A DNA stretch of 64,000 nucleotides from Ovis canadensis (Eukaryota > Chordata > Mammalia > Artiodactyla > Bovidae), in contig NC_091263.1 in assembly GCF_042477335.2 (NCBI RefSeq), positions 70,426,501-70,490,500 of the forward strand, in the 5' to 3' direction. Shown one piece after another: positions 1 to 11,700 of this stretch. The translations under genes were made by a program, and so were the position numbers. Every line of letters starts with the position of its first letter. Position 1 is the first letter of the stretch. The notes beneath the pieces were generated by a model that saw only the letters and a program-made list of their open reading frames with translations, did no database searches and was not told where the DNA came from.

Positions 1-439
1 TGTGTGCTTTGGCAGGGTGTGCGGGGGAGTGTTAGGGACGCTTGCTCTGTCTTTGCTGCTTGTCACTGGTCTTGAAGCTTTGCTCTAAAAGAAGCCCCAG
101 CCGGGTGTGAGGAAAGGGGTTTCTTACTCAGACCTGTTGGCACTTGCTGTCTCGGTGGCAGCCTCTCCTCCACCGCGCCAGCTCCTGACAGCATCTTCCG
201 CCGCCTCCTCCTGCCAGCTTCAGAAGCCCTTCATCAGAGGACACGAATGGGCCTCATTTGTCTCTGCCTCGGGCCTTGCTCCCACGCGTCCAAAATCTCC
301 AGGGGCTGGGTGCTTCTCGAGAGAGCTGCCTGCCCACCACACCCCAGCAACACTCATGGGACCATCCAGGAAGTGAGCCCCCAATATTCTCCTGGGTTCA
401 CATACCAGATCGGTCACAAAACTGCCGTGTGAACTCACA
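1..439. other. Unique sequence, no feature recognised
   Basis: Mixed-composition DNA with only short chance reading frames. I see no exon, promoter or known repeat. Confidence 0.5.
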
Positions 440-575
440 CACATTGCTTCATCTCTCTGAGCCTCAGTTTCCTCACAAGTAAAATAGGAATAAGATACCA
501 TCTACCTCGTAAAGTTGTTGGCTCTTTGACGAGATCTGAGACACTTAACATAATGCTCAGAGTAAATGTTCACTT
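440..575 (+). mobile_element. MIR SINE fragment
   Basis: Contains the diagnostic cctcagtttcctcac and taaaataggaataa core, followed by the cttaacataatgctcag tail. Confidence 0.75.
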
Positions 576-689
576 TCGATTGTCAAAGTTTATTCTTAAT
601 CCACCCATTTCCTCCCCCCTACCCTACTATTTCTAAGTGAATAAACCATTTATTGAGTGCCTGCTGTGTGCCTGGCCCTTGGCTAGTTT

Positions 690-1296
690 CCAGAGAAAAA
701 GTGAAAGTGGTGACAGATTTTGTTTTCTTGGGCTCTAAAATCACTGTGGACAGTGATGGCAACCGTCACTAAAATCAAAAGGTGCTTGCTCCTTGGAAGG
801 AAAGCTGTGACAAACCTAGGCAGCATATTAAAAAACAGCGACATCACTTTGCTGACAAAGGTCTGTATAGTCAAAGCTATGGTTTTTCCACTAGTCATGT
901 GAGAGTTGGACCGTAAAGAAGGCTGAGGACTGAAGAATTGATGCCTAGGAGCTGAAGAAGACTCTTGAGAGTCCTTTGGACGGCAAGGAGATCAAACCAG
1001 TCAATCCTAAAGGAAATCAGACCTGAATATTCTTTGGAAGGACTGATGCTGAAGCTCCAATACTTTGACCACCTGATGAGAAGCACCAACTCATTGTAAA
1101 AGACCCTCATGCCAGGAAAAATGGAAAGCAAAAGGAGAAGGGGACGACAGAGGATGAGATGGTTGGATGGCATCACTGACTCAATGGACATGAGTTTGAG
1201 CAAACTCTGGGAGATAGAGAGGGACACAGAGGTCTAGCGTGTTGGAGTTGCAGAGTCAGACATGAATTAGCTACTGAACAATGACAAAAAACAGAG
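690..1296 (+). mobile_element. BovB LINE 3' fragment
   Basis: Carries the end of the BovB ORF2-like reading frame (GSKI..., LLLGRKA, SILK, then KLWEI blocks) with stops and frameshifts, and ends in the degraded gactgaac tail. It is 5'-truncated and inactive. Confidence 0.85.
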
Positions 1297-1909
1297 ATAA
1301 AACCACTTGTTTCTTATAAATCACAGACTGGTTTGGAGCCAGTGACAGCAAGAAAGAGTGCAGTTAGACACCAAGAAGAACTTCCTAGTACAAGAAGTTA
1401 GCAGATTCCAGGAGTGCAGGGAGGGGATTAGACTGAGGGAAGTGACTCTTCTGAAAATGTTTGAGACCTTCCCAGCTTTCTGAGCCACAGTGGTGAGTTG
1501 CTGGGTGAGAGAAGAGGAGAAAAGAAGTATTTTTCCAGACAACATTTGGTGTGTCTGAGGGGAGCCATGCAAAATTGACAACGTTTTCCTGAAGAGGCAG
1601 CTGACTGGCGTTTTGATTCTCAAACTCAGCAGGTCCCAGCCTGGCAGGATTGGTATGGAAGAGAGTCTGATGAGAAATGAATAAGACCGGTGCTGAAATT
1701 TCTTCTTTGCCAATAAAAGAAAGTTACAATTCAAAATTGGTTGAGTATCTCCAGGAAGTGGGAGAGAGGATGGGTCAGAGACAGTTCTCATCTGTAACAA
1801 TTCTGTTAGCGGGCGGCACCCAGGGGAGGCACGGACCCCTCCCTCTTGCAGCAGCTGCTGGAGTGAGACCAGGTCATAAGGCACTTCAAATGCAGAAAAT
1901 GCAGCTGCT
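1297..1909. other. Unique stretch, no feature recognised
   Basis: Reading frames up to 187 codons occur on the minus strand, but they have no domain, splice context or recognisable similarity. Confidence 0.45.
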
Positions 1910-2085
1910 TAGACCAGTGATTCTCAGACTTGAACTTCAGAATTCTGTGGGGGGCTTTTTATAACACAGATTGCTGGGCCGTGCTCCCAGTTTTGATTCA
2001 GAAGGTCCAGGGTGGAGGCTGAGAAGTCACGTTTCTCACAAGTTTCTGGATGATGCTGGATCATGCTTTGAGATGGGCAGTTCTA
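1910..2085 (+). mobile_element. MER5A-like hAT DNA transposon relic
   Basis: Shows the ordered MER5A words: cagtgattctcagactt, aacacagattgctggg, gattcagaaggtccagggtgg and acaagtttctggatgatgctg. Confidence 0.75.
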
Positions 2086-2529
2086 GATGGATCCCCAGGA
2101 TCCTGGGCCCAGGTCTGTCCAGCTCTGGCAGGTGGGATCCCCAAGGAGTTGCCTGATGCAATGCTGGGAAGAGGTCACAGAGGGCTTCCTGATGAGGAGG
2201 TGCCCAAGTTGAGCCTGAAGTCGGGATTTTCCAACTTCAAAAAGAGAGGCTGAAGAATTCCAGGCCAAGTGGTAGTATTGCGTGGGTGAAGGAGAGAAAT
2301 CGTTTCATCTGTACAGAGTGATTGGGTAAGGTGGGTGATTGGGTGGTTGCTGACACAGGAGCAGTGGGCAGGGTCTGGCTCACAAAGGACCTTAAACGGC
2401 GGGCCTTGACCCCGCCTGTGTTTGAGAGCTGAGGTTAGCGCGGCTTGGGGATGTCAGCAGGACAGAAACGCGAGCAAACTTGTGAAATGAGTTCTCTGCA
2501 GGGTCGCGGTTCAGCTATGATTCTTCATC

Positions 2530-2650
2530 CCCTCCCCCCTTACAGTTGAGGACACTGGGTTGCAGACAGCAGAAATGACTTGCCTAACACCGAGGCCAGA
2601 GAGTGGCAGAGCAGAGGGCCCGCCTGTCTGCCGGACATCAAGTCTGCCCC
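2530..2650 (-). mobile_element. MIR-like fragment
   Basis: Reads gttgaggacactgggttgcagacag, then tgacttgcctaacac, in the order of an antisense MIR core. It is highly diverged. Confidence 0.4.
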
Positions 2651-2665
2651 CCAACTTCCATCTGT

Positions 2666-3461
2666 CCCCCCCGACCCCCCAGCTCTGCACTGCAAGGGTT
2701 TGGAGCAGGGGCAAGGCATCTGAATCCTGGCTCTGTCTCCCTCCCTGAGGCCTTGCGTTCTGATTCAGCCTCTCTTGGCCAGACCAGGAGGACCAAGGAG
2801 TAAATACCTAGTTTATCACCTCAGTAAATGCCAGCTGCAGTGCTGGTCGCTGGGGCTGGAGAATCATGGGAGTGGGAGTGGGGCCCGGTGCCACGGCTCT
2901 GCGCTGGCGTTCCCTGAGTCATCGGGCCCAGACACAAAGGGACCGCCGGCCCTGGCCACCCCGCTTCAGATGAGACGCTTCCTTCTGCTCTAATGAGGGG
3001 TGTGCTCCACGGAGGCCAGAGGCAGCCCCACTTGCTGGCTCTGCTCTCACCAGGCACTAATGAGGCATTTTGGAGCTTTGAGGTCACAGGGATCCAGGGC
3101 CAGGGGGAGGGATGATAAGCTGGCGGGGGGCTCATCCTGGCTAGGGCGAGCATCCTGACCCCCACAGAGGCAATCACAGAGCGCCATCCTGGCAGACTTT
3201 GCAAAAGCAAGACGTGATCATTTATCGTAATATCCGACTCACGCTCCTCGGATTCCCAAACCAATGGTTCTTGAACTTCCGGGATTGTAGACCCCTTTGA
3301 GAACTGTATGACAGCTCAAAACTCTTCCCTCAACAAAAATTAAATGCAAACTAATAAAGTGATCGTCCCAGGAGCTGGCATTTTAGGATAATTTACTGTG
3401 AGTCAGTTCCCAAATTACATGATTCACAGGCTGCATCTCATTCAATCTTCACGACACCTAA
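2666..3461. other. Mostly unique stretch
   Basis: GC-rich to about 3200. Near 3260-3350 a diverged segment (ggttcttgaacttccgggattgtagacccctttgag) resembles an old hAT-type relic. No gene is seen. Confidence 0.4.
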
Positions 3462-3561
3462 GACCAGGTTTGATCCCTGGTCAGGGAACTAGATCCCACA
3501 TGCCGCAACTAAAGTTCACATGCCACAACTACGACCTGGCAAGCTAAAGAAATAAATAAAA
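3462..3561 (+). mobile_element. CHR-type SINE, 3' part
   Basis: tttgatccctggtcagggaact and gatcccacatgccgcaac, then an aaataaataaa tail. The tRNA-related head is lost. Confidence 0.8.
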
Positions 3562-4179
3562 AGGTGACATGTACGGATGATGTTAAACTTGTGTTATATT
3601 TAAAGAAACACATACGACTTGAGAGAAAACAGAATTCACTGGCTTATGTATCCTGGAAAGGCCAAGGGTATAAGGCAGTGCTGGAGCTGGGTCTCAGTCT
3701 CTCCATCGCCTGTCTGTCTTCTGATCAGTGAGGATTCTCAGCCAGGTTCTTGCTTTGCACTGGCCTGGTGGCCCCCAGCAGCTCCAGGGTAACCTCCTAC
3801 CAGTTCAGCAACCTGTGAGGGGAAAAACAGCCTCCGGACAAATGTCCCCACTGAAGCTCTGAAGCCGGCTCTCATCAGCTGAGCGTGGCCCATCCCTGAG
3901 TCGGTTGGTCACTGTTGAGGGCGGTGAGAAGGTGGTCCTCGGGGTTTGGCTCAGAACTGAGGAGTGAGGCGCCCTCTCCTGGCTGTGTGATCCAGCAAAA
4001 ACGCTGTATCTCTCTGTGCAGAAATGTACTTATCATGGGAAACTTACACTGATGCCATCAAACCCCATAAGCCCTAAGCTCTGTGCAGCCTGACCCCATC
4101 TCCCCTCCTCCTCCCTGCCCCAGGGTGCATGCTGCTTGGAAGTAGAGTGCAGAGGCCTGGCCAGGAGCTCAGATGGGAG

Positions 4180-4350
4180 CCTGGAGGCCTGGGCTGGCAA
4201 CTGGGCTCCGCCCTGTTCCGAACATGTGGCCTTGGGTAAGAGACTGAACCGCTCTGTGCCTCAGTTTCCCCATATGGATAATTGTAACAGTTACCTCCTG
4301 GCTATGAAGACTAAATAGTTCAAAATACATAAAGCCCTTACAAGAATATG
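4180..4350 (+). mobile_element. MIR SINE
   Basis: gtggccttgggtaag, gtgcctcagtttcccc and the downstream acctcctggctatgaagac block are in MIR order. Confidence 0.75.
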
Positions 4351-4870
4351 TAGCACACAGGACTGCTAAGTCCAGCTCTTCTTAAGATAGTGTGTGTGTG
4401 TGTGTTTGTCTCAATCAAGTTTCTCTCAGCACCTCTTTAGGTACTTAAAATTTACTTGAGGCCCCCCTCAAAGAACTTTGGATTATACCTATCGATGTTT
4501 CCCGTATGAGAAATCCAAGTGAGAATATTTTAAAACAACTAATACATAATGTGTTAACTAAAATATTTTTAAGGAAATAATCGTGTTTCCAAAACAAATA
4601 AAAATATTTCACGAGAGAAGTGGCGTTGGTGTACAATTTTACAAATTTCCTCATTGTCCAACGTAATGGAAGGCAATTAGATTCTCTTATCTGCTTTTGT
4701 GTTTACTCACCAGATTAAATTTTGATGGAAACACGTGAAGACAACCTGGCCTCACACAGATGCACAGCTAGGAAAGTGAAAACTTTGTGAATCCCCTTAA
4801 AGGGTGTTAGGACCTGAGGGGTCGTCCGAGCCCCGTCGCCTAAGAGCCAGCACAGCATCCATAGCTGTTC

Positions 4871-4979
4871 AGGACTGATTCCCTTGAGGATTGACTGGTT
4901 GGATCTCCTTGCAGTCCAAGGGACTCTCAAGAGTCTTCTCCAACACCGCAGTTCAAAAGCACCAATTCTTCGGTGCTCA
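4871..4979 (-). mobile_element. BovB fragment, left arm of an inverted repeat
   Basis: Antisense BovB 3' sequence of about 109 bp. Positions 4871-4951 are the reverse complement of 5021-5101 at 79 of 81 positions. Confidence 0.85.
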
Positions 4980-5016
4980 ATTAAAGAGCTCAATTAGCAC
5001 TGACTATTATGATTAT

Positions 5017-5381
5017 TAAACTGTGGTGTTGGAGAAGACTCTTGAGAGTCCCTTGGACTGCAAGGAGATCCAACCAGTCAATCCTCAAGGAAATCAGTCC
5101 TAAATATTCATCGGAAGGACTGATCCTGAAGCTGAAGCTCTAATACTTTCGCCACCTGATGCAAAGAGCTGACTCATAGGAAAAGACCCTGAAGCTGGGA
5201 AAGATTTAGGGCAGGAGAAGAGGGCGATAGAGAAAGAGCTGGTTGGATGGCATCACTGACTCAATGGACTTGAGTTTGAGCAAGCTCAGGGAGATGGTGA
5301 AGGACAGGGAACCCTGGCATGCTGCAGTCCATGGGGTCGCAAAGAGTTGGACACGATTTAGCGACTGAACAACAATAACTG
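5017..5381 (+). mobile_element. BovB 3' fragment with TSD, right arm of the inverted repeat
   Basis: 5'-truncated BovB ending gcgactgaacaacaataac. It is flanked by ttatgattat at 5007-5016 and 5382-5391, so it is an independent retrotransposition event. Confidence 0.88.
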
Positions 5382-5391
5382 TTATGATTAT

Positions 5392-6176
5392 CAGCTCAGA
5401 GCCTGGCACTAGCAGGGGCTCCCTTTTGTCTTTAGGTTGGCGTCTCCTTTATCCTCCCAAGCATGGCCTGGGCCTCCATGTTCTCCAGGGTCACCCCAAG
5501 ACCCCACACTCCTCCTAGGGGAGACCAGGCGGAGCCCAGCATGTGTCCTGTGCCGTCTCTCTGGCTACCGGCCTAATGCGGCCGCCCCCTGACGTGAGCC
5601 TGCCTGCCTCTGTCTGGCACCTTGGACGGGGTGTACCTGCGTCTGTGCCGGGAAACTCGCACCCTCAGCAGCTGGCAATTAGGAATTCACTCTCCTCCAT
5701 GGACAGGGTCTAATCAGCCTGCTGATAATCAACAGCCCCAGAACATGGCCGCTATTCAGGAAAGATGATCCCCGAAGACTAGAGCCACTTAAATCCTGGC
5801 ATTGACCACAGGTCCCCTTGGTAACCTGTAGCTCTCAGCGCAGTTTAGCCACTGAGCTAATTGATGTTCTCCAAGGCAGTCAGCTCATACCCGGGTGATC
5901 GAAATGGGTTCTAATTGCCAACATCCTTCAGGTTAGAAGCCCCACGTGTTCCCCCTCCCCACCCCACTCCCCGAGAGGCCCGAGCAGGAACTGAGTCTCT
6001 TGGCAAAGCTGTCCTCTGATTGCATCTAATTAATCGAAATAAGGTTTGCAGAAGGAATTAATTCAAGAACATATATCAGAGGAAGTCGTGACAGGGGGAT
6101 GGCTCACAGCAAAGCAGTTCAGGCGGCCTCGCTGGATTCTGTGAGAGGCAGCTCCTTGAAGGGATGCTCCCCAGCT
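5392..6176. other. Unique stretch with a homeodomain-motif-rich block (about 5670-6070)
   Basis: No repeats are recognised. The distal half carries many TAAT cores (near 5676, 5711, 5725, 5858, 5911, 6026 and 6056) and one CACGTG. This is a candidate cis-regulatory element, not proven. Confidence 0.4.
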
Positions 6177-6431
6177 TTTAAAATATTTATTTGTTTTTGG
6201 CTGTGCTGGGTCTTCGTTGCTGTGTGCGCTTTCCTCTGGTTGCGGTGGACAGGCTTCTCATTGCGGTGGCTTCTCTCGCTGCGGAGCAGGGGCTCCCGGG
6301 CTTTAGAGCACAGGCCAGCAGTGCAGCGTGTGGACTTGGCTGCATGGGGGATCTTCCCAGATCAGGGATTGCACCCGCGTCTCCTGAATTGGTAGGCGGA
6401 TATTTTACCACTGAGCCACCAAGGAAGCCCT
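6177..6431 (-). mobile_element. CHR-type tRNA-derived SINE (long form)
   Basis: On the plus strand it reads atttatttgtttttggctgtgctgggtcttc through to gagccaccaaggaagccc, the reverse of a full CHR element. Confidence 0.85.
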
Positions 6432-6509
6432 GTTCCTCCGCTTTTAAAGCTGTGTGCATGAGGATGGCAGGGGTATAAAGGAAAAACCACCGGCCTTGAA
6501 GTCTTTAGA

Positions 6510-6640
6510 ATTGGGGTGAGCCTGGTGGTAGCACCCATAGGAGATGTATGGCCTTGGGCAAGTTGCTTCACCTCTCTAAACCAGGCAACTCTCACCTATA
6601 AAGTGGGGTGTAAATGGTAAGCGGAAAGTCCCCGCACAGA
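6510..6640 (+). mobile_element. MIR SINE fragment
   Basis: atggccttgggcaagttgcttcacctctct followed by a degraded ctataaagtgggg core. Confidence 0.7.
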
Positions 6641-6871
6641 GGAGGTTCTTGGTGTCCCAGTATAGAGATTAAAGACTACCACCTGCAGAGGGCTGTTTGA
6701 CATCCTCCAAGACTCTGTACAGGGAAGAGTCGCTGGGCAACTGTGACACTGGGTCATAACACAAGCTCTCAGCTCCGGGGCCACCCTTGAGGCCAGGCTC
6801 ACAGGTCTGTAGTGACTGTGTAGCACCCTACAACATTTGGGTTTGCCCCATCGGCTCTCTCAGGCATCATG

Positions 6872-7080
6872 CGTGCCAAGTCCCTTCAGTTGTGTCTGAC
6901 TCTCTGCAACCCCATGGACTGTAGCCCACCAGGCTCCTCTGTCCATGGGATTTCCCAGGCAAGAATACTGGAGTGGGGTGCCACGCTCTCCTCCCCGAGT
7001 TTTTCCCCACCCAGGGATCAAACCTGCATCTCTTATGTCTCCTGCATTGGCAGTTGGGTGCTTTACTGCTGCGCCACCTA
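6872..7080 (-). mobile_element. Bov-tA SINE
   Basis: Reverse Bov-tA from the gtgtctgactctctgcaac block to the tRNA-like tgctgcgccacct head. It abuts a second Bov element, a tandem SINE pair. Confidence 0.85.
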
Positions 7081-7085
7081 GTGAG

Positions 7086-7399
7086 TGAGTGAAAGTCACT
7101 CAGTCGTGTCCAGCTCTTTGCAATCCTACGGACTATACAGTCCATGGAATTTTCCAGGTCAGAATACTGAAGTGGGTAGCCTTTCCCTTCTCCAGAGGAT
7201 CTTCCCAACCCAGGAGGGATTGAACCCAAGTGTCCCACATGGCTGGAGGATTCTTTACCAGCTGGGCTATAAGGGAAGCCCAAGAATACTGGAGTGGGTA
7301 GTCTATCCCCTTCTCCAGGGCATCTTCCCTACCCAGGAATCGAACCGGGGTCTCCTGCATTGCAGGCGGATTCTTTACCAACTGAGCTATCAGGGAAGC
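7086..7399 (-). mobile_element. Bov-A2 SINE (dimeric)
   Basis: Two successive caagaatactggagtggg...gagctat units, the second a repeat of the Bov-A monomer. Confidence 0.85.
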
Positions 7400-7409
7400 A
7401 GGAAACCTT

Positions 7410-7560
7410 CAACTCGCATCTCCACCTTTGTTTTCATGTTTAACAAATGTTTTCTAAGCACCTGCCCTGCACTTGGTGCTGGGGGTACCGGAGTGATCGC
7501 CTCATGGAACGCAGAGTTTGGTGAGGAAGGAGGCATTTATGAAAACATCACCCAAAAAGA
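7410..7560 (-). mobile_element. L2 LINE 3' relic
   Basis: aacaaatgttttctaagcacct and acttggtgctgggggta follow the antisense L2 3' end. Diverged. Confidence 0.5.
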
Positions 7561-8396
7561 CTGTTAGATTCTGCGGGCCCCTCATTCCATCCCCTCAGCA
7601 CTCACCTTTGCAGTAATACACAATAGCATCCTAAGATTCTCCACCTCAGGGCCTCCAGCGGTCAGTGCTTGCAGCAAGCTGAAAGTGCCAAGGTGTTAGC
7701 ATCCCTAGGACTCCCCTTTGACTCCTGATCAATGAGAGTCAGGAGGAAATCTCCAGCTACCTCACTCTGTCGAGTGGGACCCTCTGAGTCCTGCTCTCCA
7801 GTTTCTCAAGGGAAATCTGTACATGACTGCATCTGCGTTCATTGCCTTCTCTTCCCCAAATCCCTCCCCAACTCTGAGACCATCGCTTCCTGGATCATCC
7901 TCCAAGTAAACTGTTTTATATCTGTAGGCTACAGATATAAAAACAAACTGTGACGGCTGCAAAGAAAGGCAAGATGTGGTGCCACTTCCCGATGAAGGGT
8001 TGTCTGAAATGACAGCTAAGGAGGAGGAGGAGTTACCTAGTGTGAATCAGGAGTGAGCACAGCAAACACTTTGCTCCAGGGATGTTAAGCAGAAACATTG
8101 ATCTAGCAGGGCTGGCATTCAGCAAGTTGCATCGATACTGCTGTGGCCTCACAGGTGTGTTAGAATCCATCCATTCTGATCGGACGTGTGCCTTGATTGG
8201 CTGATGCCTGTCTGGTACCAGTCTTCGAATATCTGGAACATTGCTCTCGGAATAAAGTGCTTATGCAATTGTCAAAGGGCTGGGGGAGCCATCCTGCAGA
8301 AAAATACCACAGAAGTGCCCTGCCAGGGAAGCTGTTTTCTCTGTTTCTAATGAGGAAAATGAGGAGACCGCCATGGGAATCACTGAGCTTAAGAAT
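7561..8396. other. Unique stretch, no gene recognised
   Basis: No recognised interspersed repeat. A short palindromic spot lies near 7913-7942 (gttttatatctgtag...ctacagatataaaaac). Confidence 0.5.
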
Positions 8397-8711
8397 CCGC
8401 TACCAGTCAGTCCTAAAGGAAATCAACCCTGAATATTCATTGGAAGGACTGATGCTGATGCTGAAACTCCAATACTTTGGCCACCTGATGCAAAGAGCTG
8501 ACTCATAGGAAAAGACCCTGATGTTGGGAAAGATGGAAGGTAAGAGGAGAAGGGGGTGAGAGAGGAGGAGATGGTTAGATAGCATCACCAACTCAATGGA
8601 CATGAATCTGAGCAGACTCCAGGAGATAATGGAGGACAGAGAAGCCTGGCATGCTGCAGTCCATGGCGTCACAAAGAGCCGGACATGACTTAGCAACTGA
8701 ACAACAACAAC
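8397..8711 (+). mobile_element. BovB 3' fragment
   Basis: Starts in the agtcctaaaggaaatca block and ends at the gcaactgaacaacaacaac tail. Inserted just upstream of an L1 relic. Confidence 0.87.
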
Positions 8712-9100
8712 AACTTGGGATATTATTCAGCAAATCAAAAAGAACAAAGTAACAAGACATGTTACATCATAGATGGACTTCAAAAGCATTGTGCCAATCG
8801 GCAAAAGCCAGGTATAAGAGATCACATTATAGACTCTATTTGTATAAAATATCCGGAAAACACAAATGTATGGAGAAGAAGTATATGAGTGGTTGCCTGG
8901 GCCTAAGAGTAGGGAGAGAGATTAATTGTAAATGGGCATGGGAATTTTATTGGGGGTCTGAAAATGTTCTAAAACTGATTAATGATGATGGTTGTATCAC
9001 TACGTAAATTTACTAAAAATCATTGGAGTATATTCCTGCAATGAATAAATCTCAGGATATATAAAATATACCACCAATAAAGTTGTTTATAAGGGAAAAG
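8712..9100 (+). mobile_element. L1 LINE 3' UTR relic
   Basis: Ordered L1 3' words: tattattcagcaaatcaaaa, gtatatgagtggttgcctgggc and tgatggttgtatcac. Old mammalian L1 with no coding left. Confidence 0.7.
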
Positions 9101-9849
9101 AACATACTATGAGAGCTGCGAAGCTGGCCAGAAAGGTGCTTTCAACAACTGACTCTAGATGCTCTCAGAGCTGGAGTTTGGAGAGCAGGAAGGTGCTGCA
9201 GAAACAGATCACTATCACCTTGCTTTCGAGCAGGAATCATCAGAGCAGCCTTCCCAATCTCACTTCTTCCCCATGGACACCTTAATGTGATTCCAAAACT
9301 CTAGCTGCAAGGGAGTCTGGAATGCAGTTTCTGCTTTCTAACCTCCACAGTTCAGGAAGTACCCTAGAATATTTCACAAGTATCCTCGGATACCCTAGGA
9401 TACTGATCTGGAGAATGTGAGGAATAGGAGAAAAGGGGGCTCCAGACAGCAGAAGAAACAGACAAAGGTCCTGAGGTGTGTTCAGGAACCAGAAAAGAGG
9501 CCGACTGGGTGGCCGTGGTAAGGATTTTATTCTGGGCAAGTTGGAAGCTGCTAAGATGTCTTAACCAGTATGGTTTCCATAGTCCTATCTGCTTCTCTCT
9601 GGCCACTGTGTGGACAATGGCCCGTTGGGGATAAGCGTGGAAGCCAGAGACCAGCAAGTGATGGTGGCCAGGACCTGGGGGGTGTCAGAGGAACTGGGAG
9701 AAAATAGGTGGACTTGAGATGGATCTAGGAGGTAAAATTCACAGGACATGGTAAACACTGGATGAACCCCAATTTCATCTCTAGGGTTCAGACTAGCCCT
9801 AAACTTACTTCTCTCTTAGTATCCTTTCCTTTGAACTGGAGATGACTAT
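9101..9849. other. Unique stretch, no gene recognised
   Basis: Contains overlapping short frames only. At 9360-9420 a local direct repeat of the type ccctaggatac/tcctcggatac is visible. Confidence 0.45.
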
Positions 9850-9960
9850 GATGGGTAATTAATTCATTCAACAGGTATTTACAAATCACCTACTATGTGC
9901 TGAGCAGTGGGATAAAAGTGCCCATCAGGCAAAGCCTGATGTCTGGGCCCAGAGTACATG
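9850..9960 (-). mobile_element. L2 3' end relic
   Basis: ttcattcaacaggtatttac and cacctactatgtgctgagca are the antisense L2 terminus. Confidence 0.6.
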
Positions 9961-9984
9961 ATTAGGAAGTTTTCTTTTTCTTTC

Positions 9985-10400
9985 ATCTTTCAGAGCTCAC
10001 CTCAAGTGCCCCTTTCCCCAGAAAGTCTTCCTTGATTCCATTCCCAAACTACACTGCTCTCTCATGCTTCTAAGGGGCCATGATCAGTGCTAGACAACAG
10101 GTAGAGAAATGGGCCACATTTTTCCTCGAAGAAAGGAATGGGCCAAAACCCTTCAGATTTCCAGTGTTAGCACTCTAGGAACACTGATTCTTTTCCCCAC
10201 TGGGCCTTTGTTTATGCTCTTTATTTCTGCCTGAAATATCTTCCCTCTTATTTATCCTGTGACTCAGCTTGGATGTTTCCTCCTCCAGGAAGCCTGCTTT
10301 GCTCAGCCAGACAGATTTGCTCTGCCGTCTGTGTCTACCCTGCGTGCTTTACTAGCTGCAACGTGGTCTGATCACTCTCAGGGGTAGAGGGGAATCATTA
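9985..10400 (+). mobile_element. L2 relic
   Basis: The tcctccaggaagcctgctttg block and the gggcctttgtttatgctctt segment resemble sense L2 3' sequence, broken and diverged. Confidence 0.5.
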
Positions 10401-10568
10401 TATGACTGGGGAAGCGGGTGTCTCACTCTTCAAACGGCCCCATGTCTGAAGAGGTAACAACGACCCACACCAAGCACGTTTGGAAGGAGCAGAGGGTAGG
10501 GTGTGCTCTTAGGCAAGCCCTTCATTTCTCCACACTCAACTGCCATTCAACTTCAGGAGGACACACCA

Positions 10569-10880
10569 GGGCTTCCCTGGTGGCTCAGTGAAGAATCCAC
10601 CTGCCAGTGCAGAAGACACGGGTTCGATCCCTGATCCGGGAAGATCCCACGGGCAGCAGAGCAACTGAGCCTACGCAGCACAATCACCAAGCCTGTACTC
10701 TAAAGCCAGGGGACTGCAGCTACTGAAGCCTGCGTGCTCTAGAGCCCACGCTTCATAACAAGAGAAGCCACTGCAATGAGAAGCCTGTACAGCTCGAGAG
10801 TAGGCCCCGCTCGCCGCAACTAGAGAAAAGCCCTCAGAGCAGCAAAGACCTAGAGCAGCCAAAAATAATAAATACTTTTT
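10569..10880 (+). mobile_element. CHR-type SINE (long form)
   Basis: Full-length look, from gggcttccctggtggctcag through agagaagccactgcaatgag to an aataataaata tail. Confidence 0.87.
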
Positions 10881-11559
10881 TAATTAGCAAAAAAAACACA
10901 ACAAAACAGTCTTGTGTATTTTTTTAAGAAGGGACATGACAGGCAGCTTCTTGGGGCTGCACGGGACTGTCTGAGAAAGCACCTGCAAGCCCTGAGCCCC
11001 AGGAAGAGCTCTTTAAGTGGCCCATGTTACCTGTATTAGGGTGTCTGCCTTCCAGAGGGTCTCTGAGCACAGGGTTTCCTGCTGGGGCCCCGCTTGCCCT
11101 GATGGTCCAGTGAAGAAGAGCCAGAGGGTCTAGAGGGAAGGCCAGCCCTACCTTCAGACGCCTAGGTGCCTAATCTCTGTGCTGGTTTCCTCATCAAAAA
11201 TAGAAAAATCCATCAACACCTCAATAGTTCAGCAGACTTCTGCGGATATTAATGGAGATGACGAGTGTGAAGGCATAAGCCCTGAGTTCCTCCGACCCCA
11301 GCGCACCCGAACTGTGGTTCCCTGAGGACGGGAACTGAGTCTCAGACACCCTTCCAACCCTTCTTTCCCTCTCCAGGAAGGGGGCAAAATGCTGTCTGCA
11401 GAAAAGCCAAATAGCCCATCCACCCACCAGAAAAGAAGGTGTGTGACGCACAGTCTAAGACCCAGGGAAATTTCAGAGTTTCAGTCAAAAGTGGGAAGGT
11501 GGCCATGAATGGGCCAAATTCAGCCCCAGACATGTCACTGGAGCTTTCTGTACGTTGGT
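10881..11559. other. Unique stretch, no gene recognised
   Basis: Starts with an A/T-rich SINE tail, then ordinary unique DNA. Short overlapping minus-strand frames carry no recognisable domain. Confidence 0.45.
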
Positions 11560-11700
11560 TTCCTGGTTAGGAAACTTGGCCTATTCACAGTAACACCTAG
11601 GATCACTGTGAAGATCAGAATCAATATGCGTAATGTGCTTAAGAACTGCCTGACACATAGTACATGTTGGGTATATGTCACTATTATTATCATTATTTGC
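11560..11700 (+). mobile_element. MIR SINE fragment
   Basis: gtttcctggttaggaaac, ggatcactgtgaagatcag and gcctgacacatagtacatg are in MIR order, ending in an attattatcattatt stretch. Confidence 0.65.

Noticed and set aside
1321..1884. 187-codon minus-strand open frame
   Set aside because: No similarity to any family I know, no splice or promoter context. Probably chance.
7083..7400. Regularly spaced repeats resembling a CRISPR-like array
   Set aside because: Two Bov-A monomers in a dimeric SINE. No short uniform spacers, and the genome is mammalian.
10569..10640. Possible tRNA gene
   Set aside because: The ggttcgatccctg box-B-like word is the tRNA-derived head of a CHR SINE. There is no complete cloverleaf.
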